In this document: piece after piece, positions 15,938-24,082 of the stretch | Numbering within the stretch: position 1 is the stretch's first letter | Layout: each line of letters starts with the position of its first letter | NCBI GenBank assembly: GCA_002720475.1 | Contig: PBIL01000006.1 | Coordinates: 22,892-71,999, forward strand | Source of the DNA: Roseovarius sp. | GTDB taxonomy: Bacteria; Pseudomonadota; Alphaproteobacteria; Rhodobacterales; Rhodobacteraceae | Length of the DNA stretch: 49,108 nt | Direction: 5' to 3' | Made by a program: the position numbers and the translations under genes | Notes under the pieces: generated by a model | What the model was told of the DNA's origin: nothing | Database searches by the model: none | The model's input: the letters and a program-made list of their open reading frames with translations, nothing else

Positions 15938-17872
15938 TCACAGCGCGCCCGCGTCCCGCAGCGCCTGCGCCCTGGCCTCGTCATACCACCAGAAATCGAG
16001 CACGCCCGTGGCATAGGGCGGCAGCGGCTTCGGATAGTCGTACATGTCCCAGTAGGCGACCCAGCTTCGGTCCAGATACCAGGTCGGGATCATGAAGAAC
16101 TCGTATCGCAGCGCCCGGTCGAGCGCCATCAGCGCCACGTCCTGCTCCTCTCTCGTGGTCGATTCCAGGGCGCGGTCGATCAGCGCATCGACCAGCGGGC
16201 TCGCGAGCCCCGCCGGGTTGAACAGGCTGAAGGCCGCTTCCTTCGATCCATAGCGCTGATGCAGCCCGGTGCCCGCCTCCAGAAACGGGATGTAGCTGTC
16301 GAAGATGATGTCGTAATCGCGGTCGCGCTCGCGGGCGGTGTATTGGGCTGCGTCGATCTTGTCGAAGCGCGCGTCGATCCCCATGAGCTGCAGGTTGGAG
16401 ACGAAGCTCTCCACCACCGCCGACATGGTGGCAGAGCCGGAGGCCGAAATCGGGATCTCGATGCTCAGCAACTCTCCGGCGGCGTTGCGCCGCTTGCCGT
16501 CATCCCCCACCGGCCAGCCCGCCTCGTCCAGCAGCTTCATCGCGCGGCGCAGGTTGCGCCGGTCGTTGAGCCGGTCCGGGTCGGAGGAATGGGCCCGCAC
16601 CGCCGGTTCGGTCAGCATCTCCCGGGGCACGAGATCGCCCAGAGATTGCAGGAGCGCAAGTTCGGGTCCTTCCGGCACGCCCTTGGCCTCCAGATGCGTG
16701 TCCTGCACGAAGGAATGGCGCTGCTTGAACAGCCCGTATTGCAGCGACTGGTTGGTCCACTCGAAATTGTAACCCAGAGCGATCGCCTGCCGCACGCGCT
16801 TGTCCTGCAAGACCTTGCGCCCGAGGTTGAAGACGAAGCCCGAAGGCGTGGGCGGCAGCCCGTCGGGCAGTTCGGCCCTGATCACATAGCCCTTCCTGAC
16901 CGCCGGGAAATCATAGCCCGTGGCCCAGGTCTTGGAATTGCCTTCGGCGCGGAAGGTGTAGATGCCCGCCTTGAAGGCCTCGAAGGCGGCATTGTCATCG
17001 GCGAAATACTCGATGCGGATGCGGTCGAAATTGTGCCGCCCGACATTGATGGGCAGATGCCAGCCCCAGTAATCCGGGTTGCGCTCGTAGACGATGTTGC
17101 GGTTCACCTCCACGCTCCTGACCTGATAGGGGCCCGATCCCGGGGCCGCCTCCAGCCGCGGCTCGTCCAGCCGCGCGCCCGTCATCTCATACCAGGCGCG
17201 CGGGAAGACCGGCGTGCCGCCCACCTGGTCGATGAGCGAGCGGCGCGAGATCCCTTCCGCGAAGGTGAATCGCACCGTGTGATCGTCGAGCGCCTCGGCC
17301 CCGATCACCCGCCGCCGCACCGCCTCGGCATAGGAGCGCAGCCCCTGGTCCAGGAACAGGTTGTGCGAGAACACCACATCCTGCGCCGTGACCGGCGTGC
17401 CATCGGCAAAGCGCGCCTCGGGGCGCAGGTGAAAGATCACCCAGGTCTTGCCCCGGTCATATTCCAGGCTCTCGGCCAGAAGACCGTAGCCCTCGCTGTA
17501 GCGGTCTCCCGGCAGCGGCTCGCCGGTGGCCTCGGACCCGCCCAGCAGGCTTTCGTAGACCATCCAGGAGAGCCGCCCGGCGCGGCCCTTGCGCGCATAG
17601 GGATTCATCGAGTCGAAGGTGCCCGGCGCGTAGAGCGAGATCTCGCCGCCCTTGGGCGCGTCGGGGTTCACGTAATCGAAATGCGGATAATCCGCGGGAT
17701 ATTTCAGGTCCCCGAAGAAGGAATAGCCGTGCGCGCGGATGATCTCCTCGTCCCTGGCCCGGGCACTGCCCGTGCCAAGACCCGTCAGCGCGCTTCCGGC
17801 CATGAGCGCGCCGAGACCCGAGAGGGCAAGGCGGCGGCTGATGGGATATCCGGCGTGGGGCGGTTGACTCAT
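15938..17872 (-). CDS. yejA: YejA, periplasmic peptide-binding protein with Tat-type signal
   Basis: This 644-aa family-5 solute-binding protein is the receptor of the Yej importer. Residues 1-40 are an export signal with SRRLAL at 12-17, then a hydrophobic stretch ending in GSARA. The twin arginines point to Tat export of a folded protein. The mature part has HGYSFFGDLKYPADYPHFDYVNP, LYAPGTFDSMNPY and the binding-fold core NPDYWGWHLP, all typical of YejA. It is first in yejABEF. AGGAGGAAGAG precedes the ATG, and a promoter candidate lies about 45 nt upstream. The ligand range (peptides, possibly D-residue-containing) is inferred only from context. Confidence 0.94.
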   Translation of the reverse strand: MSQPPHAGYPISRRLALSGLGALMAGSALTGLGTGSARARDEEIIRAHGYSFFGDLKYPADYPHFDYVNPDAPKGGEISLYAPGTFDSMNPYARKGRAGRLSWMVYESLLGGSEATGEPLPGDRYSEGYGLLAESLEYDRGKTWVIFHLRPEARFADGTPVTAQDVVFSHNLFLDQGLRSYAEAVRRRVIGAEALDDHTVRFTFAEGISRRSLIDQVGGTPVFPRAWYEMTGARLDEPRLEAAPGSGPYQVRSVEVNRNIVYERNPDYWGWHLPINVGRHNFDRIRIEYFADDNAAFEAFKAGIYTFRAEGNSKTWATGYDFPAVRKGYVIRAELPDGLPPTPSGFVFNLGRKVLQDKRVRQAIALGYNFEWTNQSLQYGLFKQRHSFVQDTHLEAKGVPEGPELALLQSLGDLVPREMLTEPAVRAHSSDPDRLNDRRNLRRAMKLLDEAGWPVGDDGKRRNAAGELLSIEIPISASGSATMSAVVESFVSNLQLMGIDARFDKIDAAQYTARERDRDYDIIFDSYIPFLEAGTGLHQRYGSKEAAFSLFNPAGLASPLVDALIDRALESTTREEQDVALMALDRALRYEFFMIPTWYLDRSWVAYWDMYDYPKPLPPYATGVLDFWWYDEARAQALRDAGAL

Positions 17873-17917
17873 CTCTTCCTCCTGTCGGACCCGCGCGTTG
17901 CCCGCGCCTTGCAGCGC

Positions 17918-17946
17918 AAGCTAGGCGGGGCAGGCGGCTTGTTCAA
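17918..17946 (-). promoter_or_regulatory. Putative promoter for yejABEF
   Basis: On the minus strand TTGAAC (17946-17941) and TAGCTT (17923-17918) are separated by 17 nt. The start of yejA lies 45 nt beyond the -10 hexamer. Confidence 0.45.
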
Positions 17947-18021
17947 GCGCAGAAGGGGCGCGCGCAACGGCAGGGGCCGCCGCCTTCGCTGGCAGCGGCC
18001 CCGAAATTCGACCGTGGCGGC

Positions 18022-19158
18022 TCAGTTGCCGACGGTTTGCAGATAGGCGATGACCGCGGCGCGGTCCGCCTCGTCCTTGAGGCCGGAATAGCCCATCCGG
18101 TTGCCCGGCGCAAAGCCGCGGGGGTTCTCGAGCCAGGCGCTCAGCCGGTCGAGCGTCCATTCGCCCTCGAGACCCTTGAGCGCGTCGGAATAGCTGAACC
18201 CCTCGACGGCGGCGATATCGGCACCGACAACATCGTGCAGCGACGGGCCGACCTTGTTCTTGCCCGCCTCGACGGCATGGCAGGCGGCGCAGCGGCGAAA
18301 GACCTTCTCGCCCTCGGCGGGATCGGCGGCGGCGACGAGCGCGGCAAACCCGTCGGCAGCCGGGGCCTCGGCGGCGGCGGTCCCCTCGGCGGGTGCCTCT
18401 TCAGCCGGGGCTTCGGCGGCGGCAGCTTCTGCAGCGGCGGTGCCCTCTGACGGAGCCTCCGCAACGGCGGTTTGCTCGGCGGTGCCCTCTGCCGGGGCCT
18501 CGGCAGCGGCGGTGTCCTCCGCGGGGGCCTCCTCGGCCGGAGCCTCCGCAGCGGCGCTCTCCTCGGCCGGGGCCTCGGGCTCGACGGCGGCCTCCGCCGC
18601 CGGGGCGGTGGCGGCGGCGGGCATCTCGTAGGTGGTCCCGTCGGTCTGGTCGAGGAAGGCGATCAGATCGGCGCGATCCTCCGCCTTGCGCAGCCCGGCA
18701 AAGCCCATCGAGGTGCCCGGCGCATAGCCCTTGGGATTCTCAAGAAAGGCGTCGAGTTCCTCGGGCGTCCAGACTTCGACCACCTCGCTCAGCGCGCCGG
18801 AATAGGCGTCAAAACCCTCTGCCGTCCCGACATCGCGCCCGACGACACCATAGAGATAAGGCCCGACCTTGTTCTCGCCCTTTTCGAGTGCGTGACAGGC
18901 GGCACAGTTGCGGAACACCTTCTCGCCATTGGCCGGATCGGCGGCGGCGAAAAGCTCGGCAAAGGACGGTCCTTCCTCTGCAGGCGCTTCCTCGGCCGCA
19001 TCCGCGCCGGTATCGATCACGAAGCCCTGAACATGCTCGTCGCCATGGCCCCCGCCCATCGAGAATATGGACTGCGCCGCCCAGCTTCCCAGAAGAAAGA
19101 CCAGCAGGGAGCCGCATACCGCGCCAGTGGCCTTGGTCAGTGTCATCGTGTCGAACAT
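18022..19158 (-). CDS. Membrane-anchored di-heme cytochrome c with Ala/Glu/Pro linker
   Basis: This 378-aa protein has an uncleaved N-terminal membrane helix (about residues 10-31) and then two class I cytochrome c domains. Heme sites are CAACH at 85-89 and CAACH at 290-294. Axial methionines are offered by APGTSMGFAGL and APGNRMGYSGL. The two domains are clearly homologous (DPANGEKVFRNCAACH and DPAEGEKVFRRCAACH). Between them lies a linker of about 95 residues made of Ala, Glu and Pro with repeating EAPAE units. The single-domain relative is cytochrome cy/CycM, which shuttles electrons from the bc1 complex to oxidases. GGAAG precedes the ATG. The gene stands alone, divergent from pheA. Confidence 0.88.
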   Translation of the reverse strand: MFDTMTLTKATGAVCGSLLVFLLGSWAAQSIFSMGGGHGDEHVQGFVIDTGADAAEEAPAEEGPSFAELFAAADPANGEKVFRNCAACHALEKGENKVGPYLYGVVGRDVGTAEGFDAYSGALSEVVEVWTPEELDAFLENPKGYAPGTSMGFAGLRKAEDRADLIAFLDQTDGTTYEMPAAATAPAAEAAVEPEAPAEESAAAEAPAEEAPAEDTAAAEAPAEGTAEQTAVAEAPSEGTAAAEAAAAEAPAEEAPAEGTAAAEAPAADGFAALVAAADPAEGEKVFRRCAACHAVEAGKNKVGPSLHDVVGADIAAVEGFSYSDALKGLEGEWTLDRLSAWLENPRGFAPGNRMGYSGLKDEADRAAVIAYLQTVGN

Positions 19159-19194
19159 TGGCTCGCTTCCGTTTGTTCTGTCGCTTGGCCGCGT

Positions 19195-19223
19195 ATCTAT
19201 CCGCTTCCCCTACCGCCGCGCAA
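19195..19223 (-). promoter_or_regulatory. Putative promoter for the di-heme cytochrome gene
   Basis: On the minus strand TTGCGC (19223-19218) and ATAGAT (19200-19195) are 17 nt apart, with the ATG 36 nt downstream. The 120-bp gap to pheA shows no other clear element. Confidence 0.4.
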
Positions 19224-19278
19224 GGTGTAGTTTCCGCGACCAAACGCCCGAGCGGGCCCGCATTGCACGGACATCGCC

Positions 19279-20133
19279 ATGACAAAGCGCATCGCCTTCC
19301 AGGGAGAGCCGGGGGCCTATTCCCACCAGGCCTGCCACGAGACCTTTCCCGGCATGGAGGTGCTGCCCTGCCGCACCTTCGAGGATGCCATCGCGGCGGT
19401 GCGCGGCGGCGAGGCGCAGCTTGCCATGCTGCCCATCGAGAATTCGACCTTCGGGCGCGTGGCCGACATTCACCACCTTCTGCCCCATTCCGGTCTGCAC
19501 ATCGTCGGAGAGGCGTTCGTGCGCGTGCATATCAACCTTCTCGCCCTGCCCGGCGTGCGCCTCGACCAGATCGAGAGTGCGATGAGCCACACCATGCTTC
19601 TTGGGCAATGCCGCGCCTTTCTGGAGCGCCACGGGATCCGCCGCGTGACCGGGGCCGACACCGCCGGGTCGGCGCGCCAGGTGGCCGAGGCGGGACGGCC
19701 GGACATGGCCGCGCTCGCCAGCGAACTGGCCGGCGAGATCTACGGGCTCGAGGTGGTCGCCCGTCACATAGAGGACCAGGGCACCAACACCACCCGGTTC
19801 CTCGTCATGGCCCCCGAGCCCGATTTCACCCCGCGCGGCGATGACGGGATGATGACCACCTTCGTCTTTCAGGTGCGCAACATTCCCGCCGCGCTCTACA
19901 AGGCGCTCGGCGGCTTCGCCACCAACGGCGTCAACATGACCAAGCTGGAAAGCTACATGGTGAACGGCTCCTTCACGGCGACCCAGTTCTATGCGGATAT
20001 CGAGGGCCACCCCGACGATCCAGCCGTGGCGCGCGCCCTTGATGAGCTGGATTACTTCACCTCGGATGTGACCATCCTCGGCGTCTATCCCGCCGATCCC
20101 AGACGCCACGCCGCTCAGGATACGCGCTTGTAA
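19279..20133 (+). CDS. pheA: Prephenate dehydratase
   Basis: This 284-aa monofunctional prephenate dehydratase converts prephenate to phenylpyruvate in phenylalanine synthesis. The catalytic domain runs from KRIAFQGEPGAYSHQAC to about residue 180 and includes the diagnostic GTNTTRF. The ACT regulatory domain follows, with ALYKALGGFATNGVNMTKLESYMVNGSF, so feedback inhibition by phenylalanine is expected. There is no chorismate mutase domain. Its last 19 bp overlap the end of the convergent SRPBCC gene. Confidence 0.95.
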   Translation: MTKRIAFQGEPGAYSHQACHETFPGMEVLPCRTFEDAIAAVRGGEAQLAMLPIENSTFGRVADIHHLLPHSGLHIVGEAFVRVHINLLALPGVRLDQIESAMSHTMLLGQCRAFLERHGIRRVTGADTAGSARQVAEAGRPDMAALASELAGEIYGLEVVARHIEDQGTNTTRFLVMAPEPDFTPRGDDGMMTTFVFQVRNIPAALYKALGGFATNGVNMTKLESYMVNGSFTATQFYADIEGHPDDPAVARALDELDYFTSDVTILGVYPADPRRHAAQDTRL

Positions 20134-20582
20134 CGCTCTTCCAGGTCAAGCGCATATTCCGCGACCCGCAGGCGGAACCGTTTCGTCACGTTGTTGCGCG
20201 CCAGCTTGAGCGATTGCAGCACGAGCCGCCCGGCCAGGCTGCGCGCCCGAAGCGTGACGTCGACCGACATCCGGGTGCGCCAGCGCGACAGCGCCAGCAA
20301 TTCGACGGTCATCTGCCCGTCGAGCGTGGCGGCCACGGCCTCGAGCGCCAGACTGTTCGGCGGATCGAACCGGACAAGACGCAGGGTCAGGTCGCGCATC
20401 CGCCCGCGCAGCTTGAACCGTGCCTGCCAGCTCATGCCGGGACCCGGCTCGGCCAGGGAATCGGTGCGCTGCACCTCGGCCCCGCGGCGCAGCGCCGCGC
20501 GCTCGAAGCGCTGGAAATCGGCAACCTCGGCAAAGACATGCTCGATGGGCGCCTCGATATCTTCCCGACTGGTAAACTGCAT
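20115..20582 (-). CDS. SRPBCC-fold protein (START-like), function unknown
   Basis: From the ATG at 20582 the product is 155 aa. It begins with the SRPBCC pattern MQFTSREDIEAPIEHVFAEVADFQRFERAALRRG and continues with alternating beta strands (SWQARFKLRGRMRDLTLRLVRFDPPNSLALEA) that would form a ligand-binding cavity. The C-terminal helix is basic (LQSLKLARNNVTKRFRLRVAEYALDLEERYKRV). Longer reading to 20630 is open but adds only an arginine-rich tail. It lies 44 nt downstream of nudC on the same strand and may share its message. Ligand and role cannot be inferred. Confidence 0.82.
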   Translation of the reverse strand: MQFTSREDIEAPIEHVFAEVADFQRFERAALRRGAEVQRTDSLAEPGPGMSWQARFKLRGRMRDLTLRLVRFDPPNSLALEAVAATLDGQMTVELLALSRWRTRMSVDVTLRARSLAGRLVLQSLKLARNNVTKRFRLRVAEYALDLEERYKRVS

Positions 20583-20626
20583 GACCCGTTCCGTTCCGCC
20601 GCGCTGCCTCGGGCGGCAGTCTCGCC

Positions 20627-21598
20627 TCAATCAAGCCGGTCGGCAAGCCAGTTCCCGAGCAGGAAATGCGCTATCGCCCCCTTGCGGGCGGGCAGCACCT
20701 CGGGGTGTTCTCCGGCGAAGGCCGCAAGGATCTCCTCGCGGCTCATCCAGCGCGCATCCTCGATCTCGTCGGGATCGGGCGTGATCTCCCGGCTCAGCGC
20801 CTCGCCGCGACAGCCGAGCATCAGCGAGGCCGGAAAGGGCCAGGGCTGGCTGGCAAGATACCCCACCCGCCCCACGCGCACGCCCGCCTCCTCGAGCACT
20901 TCGCGGCGCACGGCGGCTTCCACCGTCTCGCCCGGTTCGACGAAGCCCGCCAGGAGCGAATACATCCCCTCCGGCCAGCCGGGCGAGCGCCCCATCAGCA
21001 CCGAATTGCCGTGGGTGATCAGCATGATCACCACCGGATCGGTGCGCGGGAAATGCTGCGCGCCGCAGCTGTCGCAGGCACGCTGCCAGCCCGCCCGGAT
21101 CATCCGGCTTCGCGCGCCGCAGCGCGCGCAGTGCCGATGGCTTTCGTGCCAGCCGAAGATAGCCCTGGCGGTCGCCGCGAGCTCCGCGTCGCGCGGGGAA
21201 AGCCGGCTCATCACCCGGCGCAGCTCGGCAAAGACCGCGCCCTCGGGCAGATCGGGATGCAGCTGTTCGGAGGCGTCGAGAAAGGTAGTGAGCTGATCGG
21301 GCGCGAGCCCCGGCGGCACCCAGGCCGAGATGTCATGCGCGAGGACCAGATCGCCCCCCGCCGCGCGCCCGAGCAGCACCGGCGGCACCTTGTAGCGCGC
21401 CAGAACCGGATGATCCGGCGCGAGCAGCACCAGCGCGTCGAGCCCAGGCCCGCGCAAGAGCGGCTTGCCGCGCCACAGCACCACGGCGCGGGCCTGTCCC
21501 GCGGACACCGCCGCCGCAATCGCGCCCGCATCGCCGCGCAGCTTGTCCGCCCGGTCGAGCCCCGAGCCACCGAATGTCACCTCCTCCGCGCGCCGCAT
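20627..21598 (-). CDS. nudC: NAD(+) diphosphatase / RNA NAD-decapping hydrolase NudC
   Basis: This 323-aa Nudix enzyme hydrolyses NADH/NAD to NMN and AMP and can remove NAD caps from RNA in studied homologues. A zinc ribbon uses Cys157, 160, 175 and 178 (CARC, CDSC). The Nudix box starts GFVEPGETVEAAV and continues RREVLEEAGV (about 218-240). The NudC-specific SQPWPFPAS is at 250-258. The N-terminal domain is the less conserved NUDIX-like part. I start at 21598 because GGAGG lies just upstream; a 16-residue extension to 21646 would run into a tandem repeat. Confidence 0.93.
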   Translation of the reverse strand: MRRAEEVTFGGSGLDRADKLRGDAGAIAAAVSAGQARAVVLWRGKPLLRGPGLDALVLLAPDHPVLARYKVPPVLLGRAAGGDLVLAHDISAWVPPGLAPDQLTTFLDASEQLHPDLPEGAVFAELRRVMSRLSPRDAELAATARAIFGWHESHRHCARCGARSRMIRAGWQRACDSCGAQHFPRTDPVVIMLITHGNSVLMGRSPGWPEGMYSLLAGFVEPGETVEAAVRREVLEEAGVRVGRVGYLASQPWPFPASLMLGCRGEALSREITPDPDEIEDARWMSREEILAAFAGEHPEVLPARKGAIAHFLLGNWLADRLD

Positions 21599-21621
21599 CT
21601 TCCCTCCGTCCCGCTGCCTCC

Positions 21622-21653
21622 TAGAGACACCGGGGAATAGAGACACCGGGGAA
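21622..21653. repeat. Perfect 16-bp tandem duplication upstream of nudC
   Basis: TAGAGACACCGGGGAA occurs twice head to tail (21622-21637 and 21638-21653). It lies in the 227-bp gap between divergent nudC and the cpdB-like gene, 24-55 nt before the nudC start. The remaining gap is C-rich and shows no clear promoter. Confidence 0.9.
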
Positions 21654-21825
21654 GGTCCGATGGCAAGCCGCGCCGATCACGACCGCTCACGTTTGTGAAA
21701 CAAGCGCAACATTCAACCCATGCGGTATTGCCGCCCCCGACACACATCCTAAACTCCGACCTCGGCCGGGGCGTTCCCTCCTGGCCCGCTCAACCCTCTG
21801 CGCCACCCTGCCGCCCCTGCCCCGG

Positions 21826-23781
21826 ATGCCTGTCGTGCCACCCGATAGTCTCTCTCCCGATCCGCGCAGCGGCGACACCCCGCGCCTTGCGCTCCGCCTT
21901 CTCGCCACCACCGACGTGCACGGCCACGTGTTGCCCCATGACTATTTCACCGACCGCGACGGCGCACCCTCCGCCCTTGCGCGCCTCGCCACGCTGGTTG
22001 CCCGCGCCCGCGCCGAGGCGGGACCGGAAAACTGCCTGCTCCTCGACAACGGCGATTTTCTGCAAGGAACACCCCTCACCGATCTCACCGCCCGCCCCGG
22101 AAGCGGCTGGCGCGGGCGGCATCCGGTGATCCGGGCGATGAACCTCATGGGCTACGACGCCGCGACCCTCGGCAATCACGAGTTCAACTTCGGGCTCGGC
22201 TGGCTCTCCGAGGCGCTGGCCGAGGCGCGCTTTCCGGTGCTCTGCGCCAATGCCGTGCGCGCCACCGGCGCAACGCCGCTCGAGGATCGCCCCTTCGCGC
22301 CGCCGGTGGCGATCCTCACGCGCGTGCTGCGCGCCGCCGACGGCAGCCGCCATGCCGTCCGTCTGGGCCTTCTCGGCCTCACCCCCCCGCAGGTGACAAC
22401 ATGGGACCACGCCCATCTTGCCGGCCGGATCACCACCCGCGACATGGCCGAGACGGCGCGCCACTGGGTGCCCGAACTGCGCGCGCGCGGGGCCGAGATC
22501 GTCGTGGTCCTTGCCCATACCGGCATCGAGCCCGGCCCCGACCGGCCACGCATGGAAAATGCCGCGCGGGCGCTGGCGCGCGTGCCCGGCATCGACGCGC
22601 TGATCGCCGGGCACAGCCACCGGGTCTTTCCCGGCCCCGGCCACGCCCGCACCCCCGGCGCGGATGTGGCGCGCGGCACGCTCCACGGCGTGCCCTGCGT
22701 CAAGCCGGGCTATGCCGCCTCGCATCTCGGGCAGATCGACCTGCACCTGGCGCGCGGCGCGGCCGGCTGGCAGGTCACGGGCCATGCCGTCACGCTCCAC
22801 CCTGCCGCCGGGGCCGCGCCCTGCCCGCGTCTTGTCCGCGCGCTCGCCCGCGCCCATGCCCATACGCGCCGACTGACGGGACGCATACTGGCCGAGACGC
22901 GCACCCCGCTGCACAGCTACCTGGCGCTGGTGCGCGACGATCCCGGCCTTGCGCTTGTCAACGCGGCGCAGGCGGCGGCGCTGGCCGAGGCGATCCGCGA
23001 CACGCCCCATGCGTCGCTGCCGCTGCTGTCGGCCACGGCCCCCTTCAAGACCGGCGGGCGCGGCGGCCCGGACCATTTCACCGACATTCCCGCAGGCCCC
23101 CTGCGGCTGCGCAACATCGCCGATCTCTACGGCTTTCCCAACACGCTCTGCGGCCTGGTCGTGACCGGTGCCGATCTGCGCGACTGGCTCGAACGGGCGG
23201 CGATCTGCTTCAACCGGATCACTCCGGGCGACCCCGGCCAGGCGCTGCACGACCCCGCCGTTCCCGGCCATGTCTTCGACGTGATCGACGGGCTGACCTA
23301 CGCCATCGACCTGAGCGCGCCGGCCCGCTATGACCTTGCCGGCGCGTTGGTCGCACCCGAGGCACGGCGCATCCGCGACCTGCGCCACAGGGGCCGCCCC
23401 GTGGCCGATGACGACCGTTTCGTGATCGCCGTCAATGCCTATCGCGCCTGGGGCGGCGGGCCGTTCCCGGCCCTGGCCGAGGGCAGGCTCATCCACCAGT
23501 CGCAGCGCCCGATCCGAGACCTTCTCGCCGATCATGTCGCCCGGGGCGGTCCCCTCACGCCCGCGGCTTCCGGTACCTGGCGCTTCGCCACGCTGCCCCA
23601 GACCCGCGTTCTCATCGCCACCGGCCCGGGTCTGCGCGCCTGTCCCGAAGAGATCGCGGCCCTCGGGGCGCGCGATCACGGACTCGATGACAGGGGGTTT
23701 CTGCGCCTTTCCTTCTGCCTGCCCCGGGCCGATCCCGGCTCTCTTGCGAATCCCGCCGCTGCCGCCTATATGCGACCCTGA
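21826..23781 (+). CDS. cpdB: 2',3'-cyclic-nucleotide 2'-phosphodiesterase / 3'-nucleotidase family
   Basis: This 651-aa metallophosphoesterase has the two-domain layout of the 5'-nucleotidase family. Metal-binding motifs are LLATTDVHGH (about 27-36), LLDNGDFLQGTPL, LGNHEFNFG, ALIAGHSHRVFPG and the matching His regions. The C-terminal substrate domain includes TAPFKTGGRGG and NLYxFPN-like LYGFPNTL, followed by NAYRAWGGG near the end. The GGRGG/NAYRAWGGG set favours CpdB over UshA. No signal peptide or membrane helix precedes the catalytic domain, although most homologues are periplasmic. The ATG has no convincing ribosome site, so a different start is possible. Its TGA stop lies at the 5' edge of the SRP RNA gene. 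Confidence 0.85.
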   Translation: MPVVPPDSLSPDPRSGDTPRLALRLLATTDVHGHVLPHDYFTDRDGAPSALARLATLVARARAEAGPENCLLLDNGDFLQGTPLTDLTARPGSGWRGRHPVIRAMNLMGYDAATLGNHEFNFGLGWLSEALAEARFPVLCANAVRATGATPLEDRPFAPPVAILTRVLRAADGSRHAVRLGLLGLTPPQVTTWDHAHLAGRITTRDMAETARHWVPELRARGAEIVVVLAHTGIEPGPDRPRMENAARALARVPGIDALIAGHSHRVFPGPGHARTPGADVARGTLHGVPCVKPGYAASHLGQIDLHLARGAAGWQVTGHAVTLHPAAGAAPCPRLVRALARAHAHTRRLTGRILAETRTPLHSYLALVRDDPGLALVNAAQAAALAEAIRDTPHASLPLLSATAPFKTGGRGGPDHFTDIPAGPLRLRNIADLYGFPNTLCGLVVTGADLRDWLERAAICFNRITPGDPGQALHDPAVPGHVFDVIDGLTYAIDLSAPARYDLAGALVAPEARRIRDLRHRGRPVADDDRFVIAVNAYRAWGGGPFPALAEGRLIHQSQRPIRDLLADHVARGGPLTPAASGTWRFATLPQTRVLIATGPGLRACPEEIAALGARDHGLDDRGFLRLSFCLPRADPGSLANPAAAAYMRP

Positions 23782-23876
23782 GAGGTTGGCGCGGGCAGGC
23801 ACCTCGCCAACCCGGTCAGGTCCGGAAGGAAGCAGCCGTAACGAGCCTCGCTTGGGTCGTTGTCAGCCTCTCACCC
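23780..23876 (+). ncRNA. ffs: Signal recognition particle RNA, bacterial small type (4.5S)
   Basis: The highly conserved apical domain is present: GGTCAGGTCCGGAAGGAAGC followed by AGCCGTAACGAG, which gives the GGAA tetraloop and the asymmetric internal loop bound by Ffh. The ends pair: TGAGAGG (23779-23785) with CCTCTCA (23867-23873). A TTTTT run at 23877-23881 follows the closing stem, so termination is intrinsic. The RNA works with Ffh in co-translational membrane targeting. Its 5' end is shared with the stop codon of the upstream gene. Confidence 0.96.
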
Positions 23877-23974
23877 TTTTTGCCTTGCTTGCCAGCCATG
23901 AAAACCGTCACGGTGCGACTACGCCGCAAGGCGTGAATGCGCGACCTGCCGCACCCGGCGGCCAGGGACGGATA

Positions 23975-23984
23975 CTGACGTCAG
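23975..23984. promoter_or_regulatory. Perfect palindrome CTGACGTCAG upstream of the BLUF gene
   Basis: A 10-bp perfect palindrome lies 99 nt before the BLUF start, in the 200-bp gap after ffs. A small hairpin CTGCG/CGCAG follows at 24050-24064. The palindrome is a possible operator. Short palindromes arise by chance, so support is weak. Confidence 0.25.
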
Positions 23985-24082
23985 CAAGCGGAAAGGCGTG
24001 GCCGGGAAACGCGGCGGGCTGGCACGACCGGTCAGAAAACCGTATCTGTCTGCGTCAGGCGCAGTCCCGAAAGGATCCTTCG

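Noticed and set aside
14711..18046. Open frame of more than 1,000 codons on the plus strand, opposite yejE, yejB and yejA
   Set aside because: It is the mirror frame of well-supported yej genes in GC-rich DNA. Its product is rich in Arg, His and Glu-Asp repeats and shows no domain.
18334..18621. Repeated units in the cytochrome linker taken as a CRISPR or tandem repeat array
   Set aside because: The units are in-frame, uneven and fully coding (Ala/Glu/Pro). There are no regular repeat-spacer units.
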